Source: Pelomyxa schiedti
Lineage: Eukaryota > Evosea > Pelobiontida > Pelomyxidae
Length of the DNA: 64,000 nucleotides
Direction: 5' to 3'
NCBI GenBank assembly: GCA_020536535.1
Contig: JAHLWZ010000805.1
Span: 1 to 64,000 of the forward strand
Below the pieces are notes generated by a model. That model was given only the letters and a program-made list of their open reading frames with translations. It had not been told where the DNA came from and ran no database searches. Made by a program: the position numbers and the translations under genes. Position 1 is the first letter of the stretch; every line of letters starts with the position of its first letter. Below are positions 1 to 10,614 of the stretch, piece after piece.

Positions 1-1023
1 ATGTTGCAGTCTGGGCATTGGTAATATCCATCCCCTTATGAAGAAAAAGTGTTAATACTTCGTGATTCCAGGATATATTGGGGAAATACTCACACTGGCC
101 AACCGTAGTATCTTGGATGGTACATATCTTTTCATGGAAACACTGTAAAACAGGAGTGAGACAGAGTAGTACATGTAAAAGAAAAAGGGTGAGTACGGAA
201 GAGTGAAACATACTGTCCTGCAGTAAATATGCCGGCAGCCCTGTGGCTTCAGTACAAGCTGAAGTGTTTTGCACCTTGAGCACACTCCTTGCTCAATTCT
301 GGTTGGTGAATTGAAATCACATGGTTCTGTATCCCACAATGGCTCCGATCCCACTGCGGTAGATGGACGCCGTGACTCCGGAGAAGCCGCCGAGATGCCT
401 GAGGGAATGGGTGTGGACTGATTCATGGATCCGGGCTCAGACTTGGCCTGTGACGCAGTGATTACTGAAGCACCCATTACTGCAGGGGGGGCATTAAACT
501 GGGTGAATGCAGAAGTAGGACTGCCTCTGCTGGTGTCGATCCCCCGTCCTGTCGGATTGGAATTGGCAACGGCGAAGCCGCTCCCTGGCTGCCTTGGCAC
601 TGCCTGTGGTGTAACTTGCAGTTGTTGGGGCTGTGCCGGTTGTGCCGACTGCGGCGGCTGCGCGGATTGTGGGACAAACTGCTGCGTCTTGTTGAGAGGT
701 GGCGGGGCTTGCGACGGCTTTGGCGCGGCGGGTGCGGCCGTGAACTGCGGGGCCTGCGTCACTCTGTCGAACTCGGAGCTGTAGGGGGGCTGAAGCATTA
801 TGGGAGGAGTCCTGGTCTGGGCCGAAAGAGGCGGCGTGAAAGCCTGGGGAGGCGGGGGGCCGCCCATGGTGGCCGGGCGCGACGGCGGGGGGACGACCAG
901 GTTCGCTCGCTGTTGCCTCTGGACCCATGTCTCCATCATGCCCTCTAGAACGCCCAGCAAATCCGACACCCCAAGGTTCGAAAGATCATTCCGTTGCTTG
1001 TTGCCGCCAACCGAGGTTGTCAT
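1..1023 (-). CDS. RING-finger protein, Pro/Gln-rich N-terminus (3' end outside window)
   Basis: The first exon (214-1023) starts at an ATG followed by about 50 ordinary residues, then a long Pro/Gln/Ala/Ser-rich, probably disordered stretch. It ends in Cys-rich sequence that continues through two short introns (143-213 and 35-93, both GT-AG) into the left edge. The spliced product shows CSRC, then CRHIYCRTC, then CPDC, which is the C3HC4 order of a RING finger. RING proteins are usually E3 ubiquitin ligases, so that role is inferred from the family. The gene runs off the window, so the last zinc ligands' surroundings and the C-terminus are not seen. The start lies 160 bp downstream of the stop of the neighbouring Sel1-repeat gene on the same strand. 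The Pro/Gln-rich part could bind partners, but nothing specific is recognisable. Confidence 0.7.
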
Positions 1024-1183
1024 ACGGGCGGCACTAGAGTTCGGTTTTTTTTTTTTTTTCGTGGTTTCTGCTGGCCAACATTCCGTAAGGTTCCTACAAG
1101 TTGGCGGCAAAACCAAGATGTTCTCGGCCAGCGCGTTGTGGTTTGGTGTTGGGTGTAGGGTTCCATTGTGTTTTGTCATAAAC

Positions 1184-3031
1184 TCAGGGACTATCTTGTA
1201 CTTGGTGGACCAGGTAGCGTCCGACCTCGCACAAAATCCACGTGGGGAGTGTGACGAGGGGGCTGCCGGCGCCAGCCCTGGGGTGGTGTCCCATAAGTAG
1301 CGCCACGGCCTGCCCCTCCCACAGAATGTGCTGCTGCACCACGCCAAGGTGCCGCGCGCACCTCTGCACAGCCTCCTCCGCCTTGCTGATCTTTTCCTCG
1401 CCGCCGCTCGCCAGCGCCAGGACCCCAACCCTGGCAATGTCGCACGCCATCGATGCGTACTTGAGCGCAGTCCTGAGGTCCCTCCTGATGGTCCACCTTG
1501 TTGTGTTTTGGGGATCTGCTGGTGGTGTTGGTGCCGCAGTTGCTATTTGGGTTTGGGTGGATTCGCGGCTGCAATTGGTGGTGTTGGTGTTGGTGTTAAT
1601 GCTTGTTGTTGCTGTTGTGGAATCGGCCGAATTGGGTGTAGTTGTTGAATTGGAATTCAGGCTCAGATTGGAAAATAAATCATCCAGGGGTGTGGTCTGT
1701 GTGCTGGTATATGTGCTCACACTTTGGGCATTGATTCCATCATCATCCTCGACATCTTCTGGAATATCGATACCGGAAGCGTTGTCACATATGGAGTGAT
1801 CCAATTCTTTGCCATTTTCAACTCCGGCGAGATATATCTTGGAAAGTGCTTCTGCAGAATCTAGTGCTCCTATTTCTGCGGCATTGTGCAAGCACTGGAT
1901 GTATCTGAAAAAGTTTATTTTGACTTCGCGTCCACCAATTTCCATCCAAGCATTCAATGATCCTAATTGTGCCGCCTTCTTCAAGAGTGTATCAGCTTTG
2001 TGACGGTCTCTACCTGCGTGTGGGCTTCCATATCTGTAGTCAAAATACATGCACATCATGGATCCAACATCTCCATAATTCGCAGCTTTTTGTGCCAGCT
2101 CGAATGCCTTTGAAAGGTTCCTAGGTATGGCAGCGTTCCCCTCCTATTTTGGGCATTATGAAAGAGAGAAAAAAGAGTTAAGGTAAATACAGTATATGAA
2201 AGAGACAGGTTGTACATTGCCACAGTGTTTCCCAAATCGGCAGCGCTATGATAAAGGCTCAGAGCCTTAGCATGGTCAACTGGAGTGCCATCCCCATTGT
2301 CATAGCAAAAAGCAAGACTGAAGGAGGAATTTGTGTTTCCAAGATTGCTTGCTTGTTTGAAAAGCCGGAGAGCTTCAGAAAGGTCAGTTACAATTCCAGC
2401 GCGGGGACAACCATAATAAAAGTAAAGGGCTAGCTAAGGTTGATCAGGTGGAAACGCGTTGGGTGAGGCATACTTGATGAAGAGCTACTGGGTACCACTT
2501 TGATGTCTTGGACACCTTTCTGAAAAGGTTAAGAGCCACCTTATCATTAAACAAGAAAAACCTATGTACAGTTTCCATTGCTTTTCAAAAAATTGGAACG
2601 GCTTACTTCTCCCACAATGCGTGAACAGTGACACTACCAGGTTCACTTGTGCACAAAGGAAATGTAGTGTTGAAGAATAATGTCCCAGCATCTACAATAG
2701 GTTGTCGAATTTGAAAACTCTTCAGGCAACAATAAGACGACGGTCTCAAATCCTCCCGTTCTTGGCACTTTGGAAACATTATCACAAGTACCTAGCAGCG
2801 GGGGAAAAAAAAAAAAAAAATATTCAAAACAGTTGATTAGCAGGGCCCAGCAAAACAAAAGGTCTCTTTCAGTGATACTTTCTCAAGAAACATGACCGAC
2901 GGGGCAAACGAGCGGCAACTCTGCAGGGACGCGGCCAACTTGTCCGCGCACTTGTCAAGGCACCCGGCAGTGAACAGACCAATGGCGTCGATCAAGCTGC
3001 ATTCGGCGCTGCGCTGTTGCTCGTGAATCAT
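1184..3031 (-). CDS. Sel1-repeat (TPR-like) protein
   Basis: Five exons (2879-3031, 2607-2791, 2474-2561, 2191-2433, 1184-2143) joined at GT-AG sites keep one frame and give about 542 aa. The middle carries at least four Sel1-like repeats, seen as recurring patterns such as ALRLFKQASNLGN, ALSLYHSAADLGNTVAMYNL and AFELAQKAANYGD. Sel1 repeats form alpha-solenoid scaffolds for protein-protein contacts, for example in ERAD and signalling complexes. No signal peptide or membrane segment is obvious. The repeats are followed by an acidic and Ser/Thr/Asn-rich low-complexity linker and a second helical part (starting near RTALKYASMA) that ends in a GC-rich stretch. The start is the first in-frame ATG; an upstream exon cannot be excluded. 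The partner and pathway are unknown. It is divergent from the transposase-derived gene, with 302 bp between them. Confidence 0.85.
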
Positions 3032-3333
3032 GTCGTAATTTGTCGAACAGATGAATGTGGTCTTCGAATGACAACAGGACCATTGCTGAGGTTGGCCTCC
3101 CAACAGCCAAGGTCCCCCTTACCTTGTAAACAAATTCTGTCAGAATTCCCCCCAGATTCCAGACAACTTTCCAAGGAAATCAATCAAAATCCCCGAAGCC
3201 ACGAAGCGTTCTTCGCATGGCACGCGACACGAAACGGCATAAAACAACAAAACGACTTTGATGCAAACACACATGCTGCCTTCATCAGCCACCACGACTT
3301 GTTGTACCACCACTACGGCGCCAGTGCCGACTT
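3032..3333. promoter_or_regulatory. Divergent spacer between Sel1 gene and transposase-derived gene
   Basis: These 302 bp separate two genes read in opposite directions and so probably hold both promoters. No TATA-like box or convincing repeat is visible. Open frames here are fragmentary and look non-coding. Confidence 0.35.
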
Positions 3334-4783
3334 ATGGGACCACGCCGACAACGAGGACAGCACCGATGTCGACTTCCGCGGTTTGCCATGTCACACGTGC
3401 AATTGCTTACTCTCTCTGTTTTTGTCACAGGGTGCTGCATTCCAGGAAACCAGTTGGACGTGGGCTTCTTTACGATCCTTTGGAGTTATTGGGGGCAGGC
3501 GCCAGTTATGACGTCATTGCGGACCGGTGTGACTTGTCTCATTGTTGCGCAGCTTCACTTTGGAAAACATTCCACAAGGAGGGACAGGAGGCTGCAAAAC
3601 AAAAGCTAGCTCAGTCTTTTTCCAGGCATTCAAGGCCTAAGTGAGTACCGGGAAAGCTTGGATTTTTTCGGGGACTAATTAATCGACTTGGATTCTATTG
3701 CTAGTTCGAAAGATGCAAGAGTGTGTACATTTTTGCAGAGTTTCTATGGCAAAGCATTAGAAAGTCCCAAGGCACTCTCAGAGCTTGCAACAGTACACCT
3801 TGGCCAACCTATCACACCCAGAGATATCTCCAAGGTATTCCTTTGTGAAAGGTAGTAGTTGCAACTCCATAAAGTTGTTTAATAGGGGATCTCCATGCTT
3901 CAGCTATCAAGCAAAGAGACAAGTGCAACCCAAGCTGGTGGAGATACGAGTCAAAACGCTTGCCAGGAAGTCGACAATTTTTCACTGACACGTTTGGTCT
4001 GGAGGGCTGACCAACTTGTATTCACAGATAAAAAAGTTTTTAAAGCACGCGATATACCTGCTAGGTTGTTCTAATTCACTTTCTGAAAATGCTGAAGTAA
4101 ACCTAGAATGCCACCTTTCAGAATTCCCAATACTGACAAAACGATGGAATGGGTCAGCCCAAGCTTTCGTAAGGCACTTGCTACAAAATTCTGAACTTTG
4201 GAGCATAATATTTTCCTAGGTTGAGGTCATTGTTGCAATTGGAGTTGTGCAGCTTGGGCAATTGTTAGATGGGACTTGGGGTGACATTGGGGCACTCACA
4301 TTTTATCTTGCACAAGACAGGCTTTCAAAGGAAGAGAAAACCCGTTTTTACACTCAGATATTACCTCGCAAACTTTCTCCATATTCAGGTTACTTGTACT
4401 TCCTATCCACGATACAATTTGATTCATTGTCAACAGGGCCACGTAGTGTGGTAGTTTTGGACAATAAACCCCGTTACCGGCAGCAAATATCAGACATAAG
4501 TTCAGCAATTTCTGCTGCTGGATGCTTTTCAACATGGAGGTCTCCTCAATCCCCTGAACTTAATCTAGGGGAAATATTCTGGGATGCTGTCATGAATCGT
4601 CTTGCTCAACTACACCGGGAGCACCTCTTTGGTTCATCTTCCCACCTTCTACATGCATCACTCATTATTATAGGAGTGCACGGTTTTATTAAATGTGCAG
4701 ACCTTGATGACCTCATAGAGTGTTTAAAAACAACAAGGATATCACGAGATTCCTTACATTCTGTTGGTCTCAATTGGTTGTAG
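3334..4783 (+). CDS. DDE transposase-derived gene (IS630/Tc1-mariner type), intron-containing
   Basis: Exons 3334-3380, 3431-3640, 3705-3834, 3886-4064, about 4107-4152 and 4220-4783 keep one frame and give about 391 aa; the last junction uses a weak donor and is the least certain. The N-terminus is very basic, followed by a helix-turn-helix-like segment (YDVIADRCDLSH) resembling the DNA-binding part of IS630/Tc1 transposases. The catalytic core shows the three expected acidic positions: D in LVFTDKK, D in SVVVLDN, and E in SPELNLGEIFW, with 36 residues between the second and third. The usual DNxxxH histidine is absent (DNKPRY). A poly(A)-like AATAAA begins four bases after the stop. Single copy, five introns and no recognised terminal inverted repeats suggest a domesticated gene or an old immobile copy rather than an active element. 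Confidence 0.72.
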
Positions 4784-5188
4784 TCAAATAAACAACAATT
4801 TTTTTGGAAGGATTTCCTGTAAGTGGGGAAGGTGCTGTATGACAAACCAATGAAGCCTCTAGGGACGAGAATAACCCCCAAAACATTTGGCGAAGCCTGC
4901 CCAGGGCTTCTAGAATTCTACCAACATCTACACCACAATCCACCATTTGTGTGTGACTCCTCTTTAATTTTTAAATGGTCTCTGGTCCAGTAAGATGAGG
5001 TCTGAGACCCTTTCCTTCTTTTTCCCAAAGGGGCATAGCTGTGACCAACAGACCTGTTCAACCAAAACCAAAGGTGGTCACCAGTAGAAAATCTGTCCAC
5101 ACGTTGAGAGCACCTCTAAGAACAATTGCTAGACTGAGGAGGGTAGTGACGTGGCTCGTTCGAAAAAAGGAGAAAAATAATGAATAGG
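4784..5188. other. Convergent intergenic spacer
   Basis: About 400 bp lie between the transposase-derived gene and the PhzF gene, which converge here. Apart from the AATAAA listed separately nothing is recognisable; short ORFs on both strands show no family features. No terminal inverted repeat matching the other side of the transposase gene was noticed by eye. Confidence 0.4.
4787..4792 (+). terminator. Putative poly(A) signal AATAAA
   Basis: AATAAA begins four bases after the stop codon of the transposase-derived gene. It is consistent with that gene being transcribed and processed, though a six-base match alone is weak evidence. Confidence 0.4.
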
Positions 5189-6235
5189 TCAGTAGGGGGT
5201 GGTGTTCATCTCCGCTACCAGGGCAGTGACAGCCTGGCCCAGGATTTTGACCCTGCCTCCTTCGGCGAGGCACACACGCAGGTCGCCCCCACGCCTCGAG
5301 GCCTGGCGAGACACCATTGCCCTGCCCCTCTGCTCCCCCGGCGGGATTGCGGCCCCCAGGAGCCGGGCCCAGTATGGCGTGAGCGTCGAGTGCGCCGAGC
5401 CCGTCACGGGGTCCTCGTCGATGCCGACGGCGGGCGCGAAGAAGCGGCACACAAAGTCTCGCGGCTGCTGCGGCCCGCTGCTCGAGGTAGCCTGGCTTGT
5501 AACTATGATCCCGCGGTGGGATTCCGGCAGGTCGCGGATGGCTCCCATGTTGGGCTTCAGCCCGTTCACTTCCTCCTCGGTTTGCACGTGAACAAAGAAG
5601 TCAGTCCTAAGGCCGAGCAGTAAGAAACGGGGCATGAGGAAGATACTCGAGGGAGGGGGGGGGGCAAGTCACAGTAGAGTGATTTAGTAGTAATAATAAT
5701 AATAGGAGTGCATGTAATCAGAGATTATTATCACATACCTCGACTTGCCAATGTAAATTGGGGGAGTCTTGAGCCCCAAGGCCTGGCGAATCTTCACACC
5801 CAAATCCGACTCAATGGGCACGACCGTGTCTGGTGGTTCTTGTGGGAAATCCATCTCTATCCAATTGCTTCCGTCGGGCATCTGGACCCTGGTGGCACCA
5901 AGCACCCCCCTGCGCCTGGTGTGAGCAGATATCGGGACACCGGTGGGCACCGCCCCAGTCTCCCACAGCACATGGCAGCTCCCCAAGGTAGCGTGCCCGC
6001 ACAGATCCACCTCAGCGCAGGGCGTAAACCACACGATGCTGTACTCTGCCGGCCCCAACGTCGACGAAGAAGGGAGCGGGCACAGGAAGGCAGTCTCGGC
6101 CAGATTCATTTCCATTGCCACGGACTGCATCCAGGCATCAGAGGGCGGCGGGGCGTCCGCGGACAGGATTACCACCCCGGCGGGGTTGCCGCCAAAGAGT
6201 CGCGATGTAAAGGCGTCGACTTGGTAGATCCTCAT
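5189..6235 (-). CDS. PhzF-family protein (phenazine biosynthesis-like isomerase/epimerase fold)
   Basis: Two exons (5739-6235 and 5189-5606) flank a 132-nt intron with a GTATGT donor and give 304 aa, the normal PhzF family length. Family hallmarks are all present: the N-terminal QVDAFTSRLFGGNPAGVV, the active-site glutamate E47 in NLAETAF, CGHATLG in the first half, and EDPVTGSAH in the second. The two halves have the internal similarity typical of the diaminopimelate-epimerase-like fold. Bacterial PhzF isomerises an intermediate of phenazine synthesis; eukaryotic members are mostly cytosolic proteins of unknown substrate, so the reaction here is not claimed. The coding sequence is GC-rich. 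The start ATG is the family start. The next gene upstream on the same strand ends 162 bp away. Confidence 0.95.
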
Positions 6236-6397
6236 GTTTCGAAGGGTTTGTTAGTCGAAATATCCCTTTATTTGTTGTTATTAACAAAAAAAAAGTAAAG
6301 GTCAAACCCCCACAAGATTTGGGGGATTCTAACTTCTATGCCAGATATCTATATATATACTGGATATTTTGAATGGAAAAAGTTTTTGATTCGTGTC

Positions 6398-8114
6398 TCA
6401 CACAACCTCAGGCAATAGAGCCATGAGCAAAGTTCTGTCCTGGTCAGAGAGAATGCTGGTGTTGGCTATGAGCTCCCTTGCTTTAGTAGGTATGGAGTGA
6501 ACCTGTAAGTTGTGAGATAAATCAAGTTTATAGGACTCTCACTTCGAAATTGCGCAGTGCCCTAATGCCTACAAGTCTGTCGAACATACACCACTCTCGA
6601 GAATAAAGCTCCTTCCACTTGGCCTCACAGCGTGCTGGCTCAGCAGACCAAAGGTTTTGGTCTAAGTTTGATTAGGTTGTTCAGAGAAAAAAAAAAAGAG
6701 CAGACATTGATCGGTTGAATGTCCAGGATAGACCGACGCAACCACTTTTTTTCGTGCCAGGGTTAAGACCTCAGTTACTAGATTATAGATACGGATATGC
6801 TTTAGAGCGAACGGGTTAGAAATCAATGCTGGAAAAAGCTTAGGTACCTCGATTTCCTCCTATTTTTCAGTTAGTCTATGATATTGGTTAAGGTGTGTAC
6901 TTGAACGGTGTTTAGCTGCTGTCTGAGGGCTTCTAGCGAAGTGGCGTGCCCAGCGCTGTCGGCCACCAGCTTAGCAATGACTGTCTCCTGATTAGCAATG
7001 ATGGTCGCATGATTAGCAATGATGATCGCCTGATTAGCAATGACGGCAGCTTGCTCGGCGATGTCGGTCTGCAGCTTAGCAATAATGGTGCCCTGCTTAG
7101 CAATAGTGTCGCCCTGCTTAGCAAGAATGGCCCCCTGCGCGGCTAGCATTTTGTCTATGTTCTCCAGACGTTCTGTAAGCTCATTATTTTCTTTCTGTTT
7201 GTGGAGGTTACATTTGTAAAGTGTCAAGCATATGAATTACCTGAGAACTTGTAATTTTACTTCTTACACCGTCAATTTCTTTAATGTACTTTTCTTTTTC
7301 TTTCTAACAGGTTGCCCATTAAAAAAGGCTTGGCAGTTAGTCAATGCACAACCTTACGCTCGTCTTTCTCAAAGCAGGTAGAGCATTTCTTTCGCAGTCC
7401 TTCAACACGCTCTTCTATTGAAACTTTCAGTATATTTGGAATGATGGGATACTCCTACCAGTTCTCTGTAGGACATTGCGTAGTGAACGGGGCTGATGTA
7501 AAGCGTCCAGTCTCTCGATTCTTACGTAACCACCACGGTTTTGGAACTGGTCAATTGGAATGGTAGAATCAGGCTTGAGTCTCACAAGAAACGGCCGCTC
7601 AATGTAATACGATATAGATATCTCTTCAAACGAAGGCATATCAGCCTCAGCGACTCCCAAAAAGCCAGCTAGGGGCCTTGCGATGTCCGACCACATGCCT
7701 GTCCTGTTCCCTGTCAGGCGGAAGCCTGCTCCCAACGGTACGAATCACAGGAAACGACCAGTTGTAAACCTCACCATATTGGATGCGATGCTCCACCGAT
7801 GTTGCATTGGCGCACGTGGTGCTGCTGCTGCTGGTGGTGGTGGTGGTGGTAGCACTTTCGCGTGTCGAAACGGGCGCCGCAGTAGCCGTAATGCTGGGTG
7901 TAGATGTTGAATCAACTGGCGATGCATAAGTAGATGCAGACGCAGAAGTAGATGTGGATGCAGAAGTAGTAGCGGTGGCCCCTGTTGTGGTGTCGGTGCT
8001 TGTGGCCACCGAGGGCACTGCCGTAGTTGTCGCCGGCGGGTCTGCACCTGACTGAGACTTGACTGTGGTGCGACGCTGGTGTTGTTGGTTTCTGTTTGTC
8101 CCTTTCTTGGTCAT
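6398..8114 (-). CDS. Hypothetical protein with Ser/Thr-rich N-terminus and heptad coiled coil
   Basis: Eight exons (7775-8114, 7526-7725, 7358-7454, 7241-7299, 6901-7194, 6706-6859, 6543-6661, 6398-6502) are joined by introns of 40-71 nt. All junctions keep phase and give 455 aa. The order is a basic then Thr/Ser/Ala-rich disordered N-terminus (residues about 1-105), a globular part (about 110-200) with SYYIERPFLVRLKPD, a CxxC pair (KKCSTCF), and a long coiled coil (about 220-330). The core of the coil is a run of near-identical heptads rich in I, A, N and Q. A C-terminal helical region ends in LLMALLPEVV. I do not recognise the family. The coiled coil suggests an oligomer or scaffold; no signal peptide or membrane segment is seen. 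It lies between the PhzF and kelch-F-box genes, about 160 bp from each. Confidence 0.72.
6970..7137 (-). repeat. Eight tandem 21-nt units encoding coiled-coil heptads
   Basis: Eight consecutive 21-nt units, most beginning (A/C)TTAGCAAT on the plus strand, sit inside one exon of the coiled-coil gene. Each unit encodes exactly one heptad, so expansion or contraction by whole units would keep both the frame and the coiled-coil register. Confidence 0.85.
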
Positions 8115-8271
8115 GTGGAGGTGCTCGTGCGGCTGCACTTTTCTTATTTACACAAAGTAGATAGTAGATAAATTGGGTAATTTAGATTAGATCCAGGATC
8201 GGAGAAAAAAAATTGGCTTTTTCTTGTCATTTGTGTTGATGCTGCACACCGTATCTTCTACAACTTGCAGG

Positions 8272-10567
8272 TTACATCAGGTTGCATCCAGAAGGAGCGG
8301 GGTGCGACTGTGGGAGGGTGTTCTGCATGAGACTGTGGACTCTGGACCAGGCCCGCAATGCTTGTTCGAAAACCTTCTTGGTGTTCAGAGTCCTGTTGCC
8401 AGAAGTCTCGAGGAACTTTTTGGTTTTAGGGTAGGTAGGAGAGGAGAGACTCTACAGGAACAAGGTGTTGTCTGGCTAAAAGAGTGCCATCAAACGGTGA
8501 TACTTGGCGATATTGCAAATCGGCCTTACAGCCACAGAGTACAACTGGCATTGCACATCCGAATTTCCGGCGTAGAATAGACATAAACTTTTGTGCTTCT
8601 GTGAAACTGGATAACTCCTCTACGCTGTAGCAAACGATATAGGCATGTGCTCGCTGAAGTGTTTTACTTGGTTTTTTCTTATGCTTACGGCTTATCTTAC
8701 TTGAACCTGGTTCTGTGCTGCAGAGTCGAAATCGAGAACATGAACCGGTACTTTTTCTTTTCTGTTTCCCTCACTGGAGAAATTGGGGACTGCGCTGCCA
8801 TCCACTTTCTAAGACAGGGGTGAAAACCTCTCAAATAATAAGGCGGGTGTATTGCCTGCTTCGTTGCACTTTCCACAAGGGTCTTCTTTCCAATACCGGG
8901 AAGCCCACAGATATTAATTGCCAAGCAATGGAAGCGTTCACTGAAACTATGAGCATCAGAGTAACAAAAACTTTGGGAGTGACTATCAGTAAAGGCCATG
9001 GATTGCTGAAGAGCAGTTTTCAGTGAATAAGACTCTTGGAATGGAAATTTGTTGCTGAGGGCAAGTTTTTTGGTGACTCGGCCACTCCAGCACAAATGAT
9101 GAATTCTCGTGTTTACCTTACTTGTTAATTGTGAAGGTAGGAGGTGTAAGAGGAGGTTATACCTTGGAGAAATTGACTACAATATCTCTCAGGGGTAGAA
9201 AATACATTATATTCACGATCAAGGAGTCCGGCAGAGAAGATAGTTTGTCAAGTTCGCCACCTGTAAATGTGCAACACCATACTGAAGGTTCGCTGAATTC
9301 GGCAGTTATACCACCGAAAATGAGAATCCTTAAGAAAGGTTAGGGGGTCTTTAATATGCTTTCTGAAGCAACCTTCCCTTCCAAGGTGTTGCCGTATGCA
9401 AGTAAATTGGAGTGTTGTCCCCTATACACATCAATTCTGAAATAAGTCGTCAGTAGTAACATTACATAATTTGAATGGCACCTTTCCAGCGTTCTGTGTT
9501 GAGATCTAGTGCAGATGCAGTACTCACAGAATTTTTTTGTAGTGTGTTGAAGCCTCCTATGACCACAAGTCTGTTATCCACCAGGGATACAGAGTGGCCA
9601 AAGAGAGTAGCCTGTGGTCGAGGTGGCATTCTGTGTACTTCTACCTTTGACGTGGGAATGTCAATTGAGTAAAACGGGCTAAGAGGAAAATAAGTGAGTG
9701 AGTGATAATGCGCATTACTTCGAGTGATTAAACCTGGTATAGTGAGCTAAAGGTCTCACTTTCCCTGCAAGTACATGGAGCTGGTTGCGGACTACAACAG
9801 CACTATGAAAATGAGGACAGGGTGGTAGGTCTTCATAGGAATATTCATTGATTAGTTTCCGGTGCTCCCAGTGCAGTGAGTCCAGGTGAATTACCCACAA
9901 GTCATCATCGTGGTGTCCCGGCTCGGAGTCATCGGTAAAACCACCATGAATAATCATCTTTCCCTCGTGTATTGCAGCTACATGGCCACATCTTGAAGAA
10001 CATCGGTCATTATGCAGAAATAAAACTGGCTTGACCAAAAAAAGAAGTACCTTGGAGAAGGAAACTCAGAAGTAGCTCTCACCTCCTTCCATGTGTGTGT
10101 AGAGAAGTTAAAAAACAGCAGCTGATTACTTAGCCCGGATGAAGTTGCTCCACCAAACACAATCCTATTATGAAATTTGGGAGTCAAATGCAAAAATAGA
10201 AGTCCACACATGTTGCCATTGTGAACTACAGCAGAAGCACTGTGCCTTGGTTCAGGAGGAGCTGGGTTCTGAATAACTTCTCTCCAGGGAAGTTCACTGA
10301 AAGAAGGAAAGCAAGAGTCCACAGTGGGACAATAGAAACTGTCCCTAGCCACTTCCAAATCAACAGCAATCATGTCACCTTTGTGCAGTAGTACAAGTGT
10401 TGTTGGAAGAAGAAAAACAACCAAACACTCCAACAGCAAAAAAGGAACACACCCATAATGGTGCCGTTGTAGCCTCCGTAGATGTACAACACTGAGCCGT
10501 TTACTACAGCGCAGTGCGAATTCCTCTTGGGCCAACCCCCTCCAACGGCCACACGTCGCCACTCCAT
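8272..10567 (-). CDS. Kelch repeat - F-box - degenerate Ras-like GTPase fusion protein
   Basis: The N-terminal half is a kelch propeller with six recognisable blades (GGYNGTIM, VFGGATSS, IIHGGFTDD, VLAGK, VIGGFNTL, LIFGGITAE). It is followed near 9.2 kb by an F-box-like segment (LSSLPDSLIVNIMYFLPLRD then VNTRIHHLCW). The C-terminal third is clearly Ras-like in order: P-loop region GLPGIGKKTLVES, DFDSAAQ, AYIVCYSVEELSSF, PVVLCGCKADL, VPFLETSG and an end helix FEQALRAW. Its nucleotide motifs are altered: Lys follows the P-loop GK, DxxG is lost, and NKxD reads CKAD. F-box proteins recruit substrates to SCF ubiquitin ligases and kelch propellers bind them; the GTPase part is probably a binding module. 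About ten introns link the parts; one junction near 9.47 kb needs a 29-nt intron and is the weakest. The start ATG is only 47 nt after the stop of the K+ channel gene. Confidence 0.8.
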
Positions 10568-10580
10568 TCTCGTAACAAAA

Positions 10581-10606
10581 GTTTCTTTTATCAGTTTCTT
10601 TTATCA
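10581..10606. repeat. Tandem duplication of a 13-bp unit in a 47-bp intergenic spacer
   Basis: The 13-mer GTTTCTTTTATCA occurs twice without a gap between the stop of the potassium channel gene and the ATG of the kelch-F-box gene. It occupies over half of the spacer, so it may be part of the 5' leader or promoter of the downstream gene. Confidence 0.7.
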
Positions 10607-10614
10607 GCTGCGCC

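Noticed and set aside
4918..5450. Short minus-strand ORFs between the transposase-derived and PhzF genes
   Set aside because: They overlap the PhzF exon in the wrong frame or lie in the spacer without any recognisable feature.
7312..7566. Plus-strand ORF antisense to the coiled-coil gene
   Set aside because: The minus-strand exons and introns keep phase throughout here; the plus frame has no family features.
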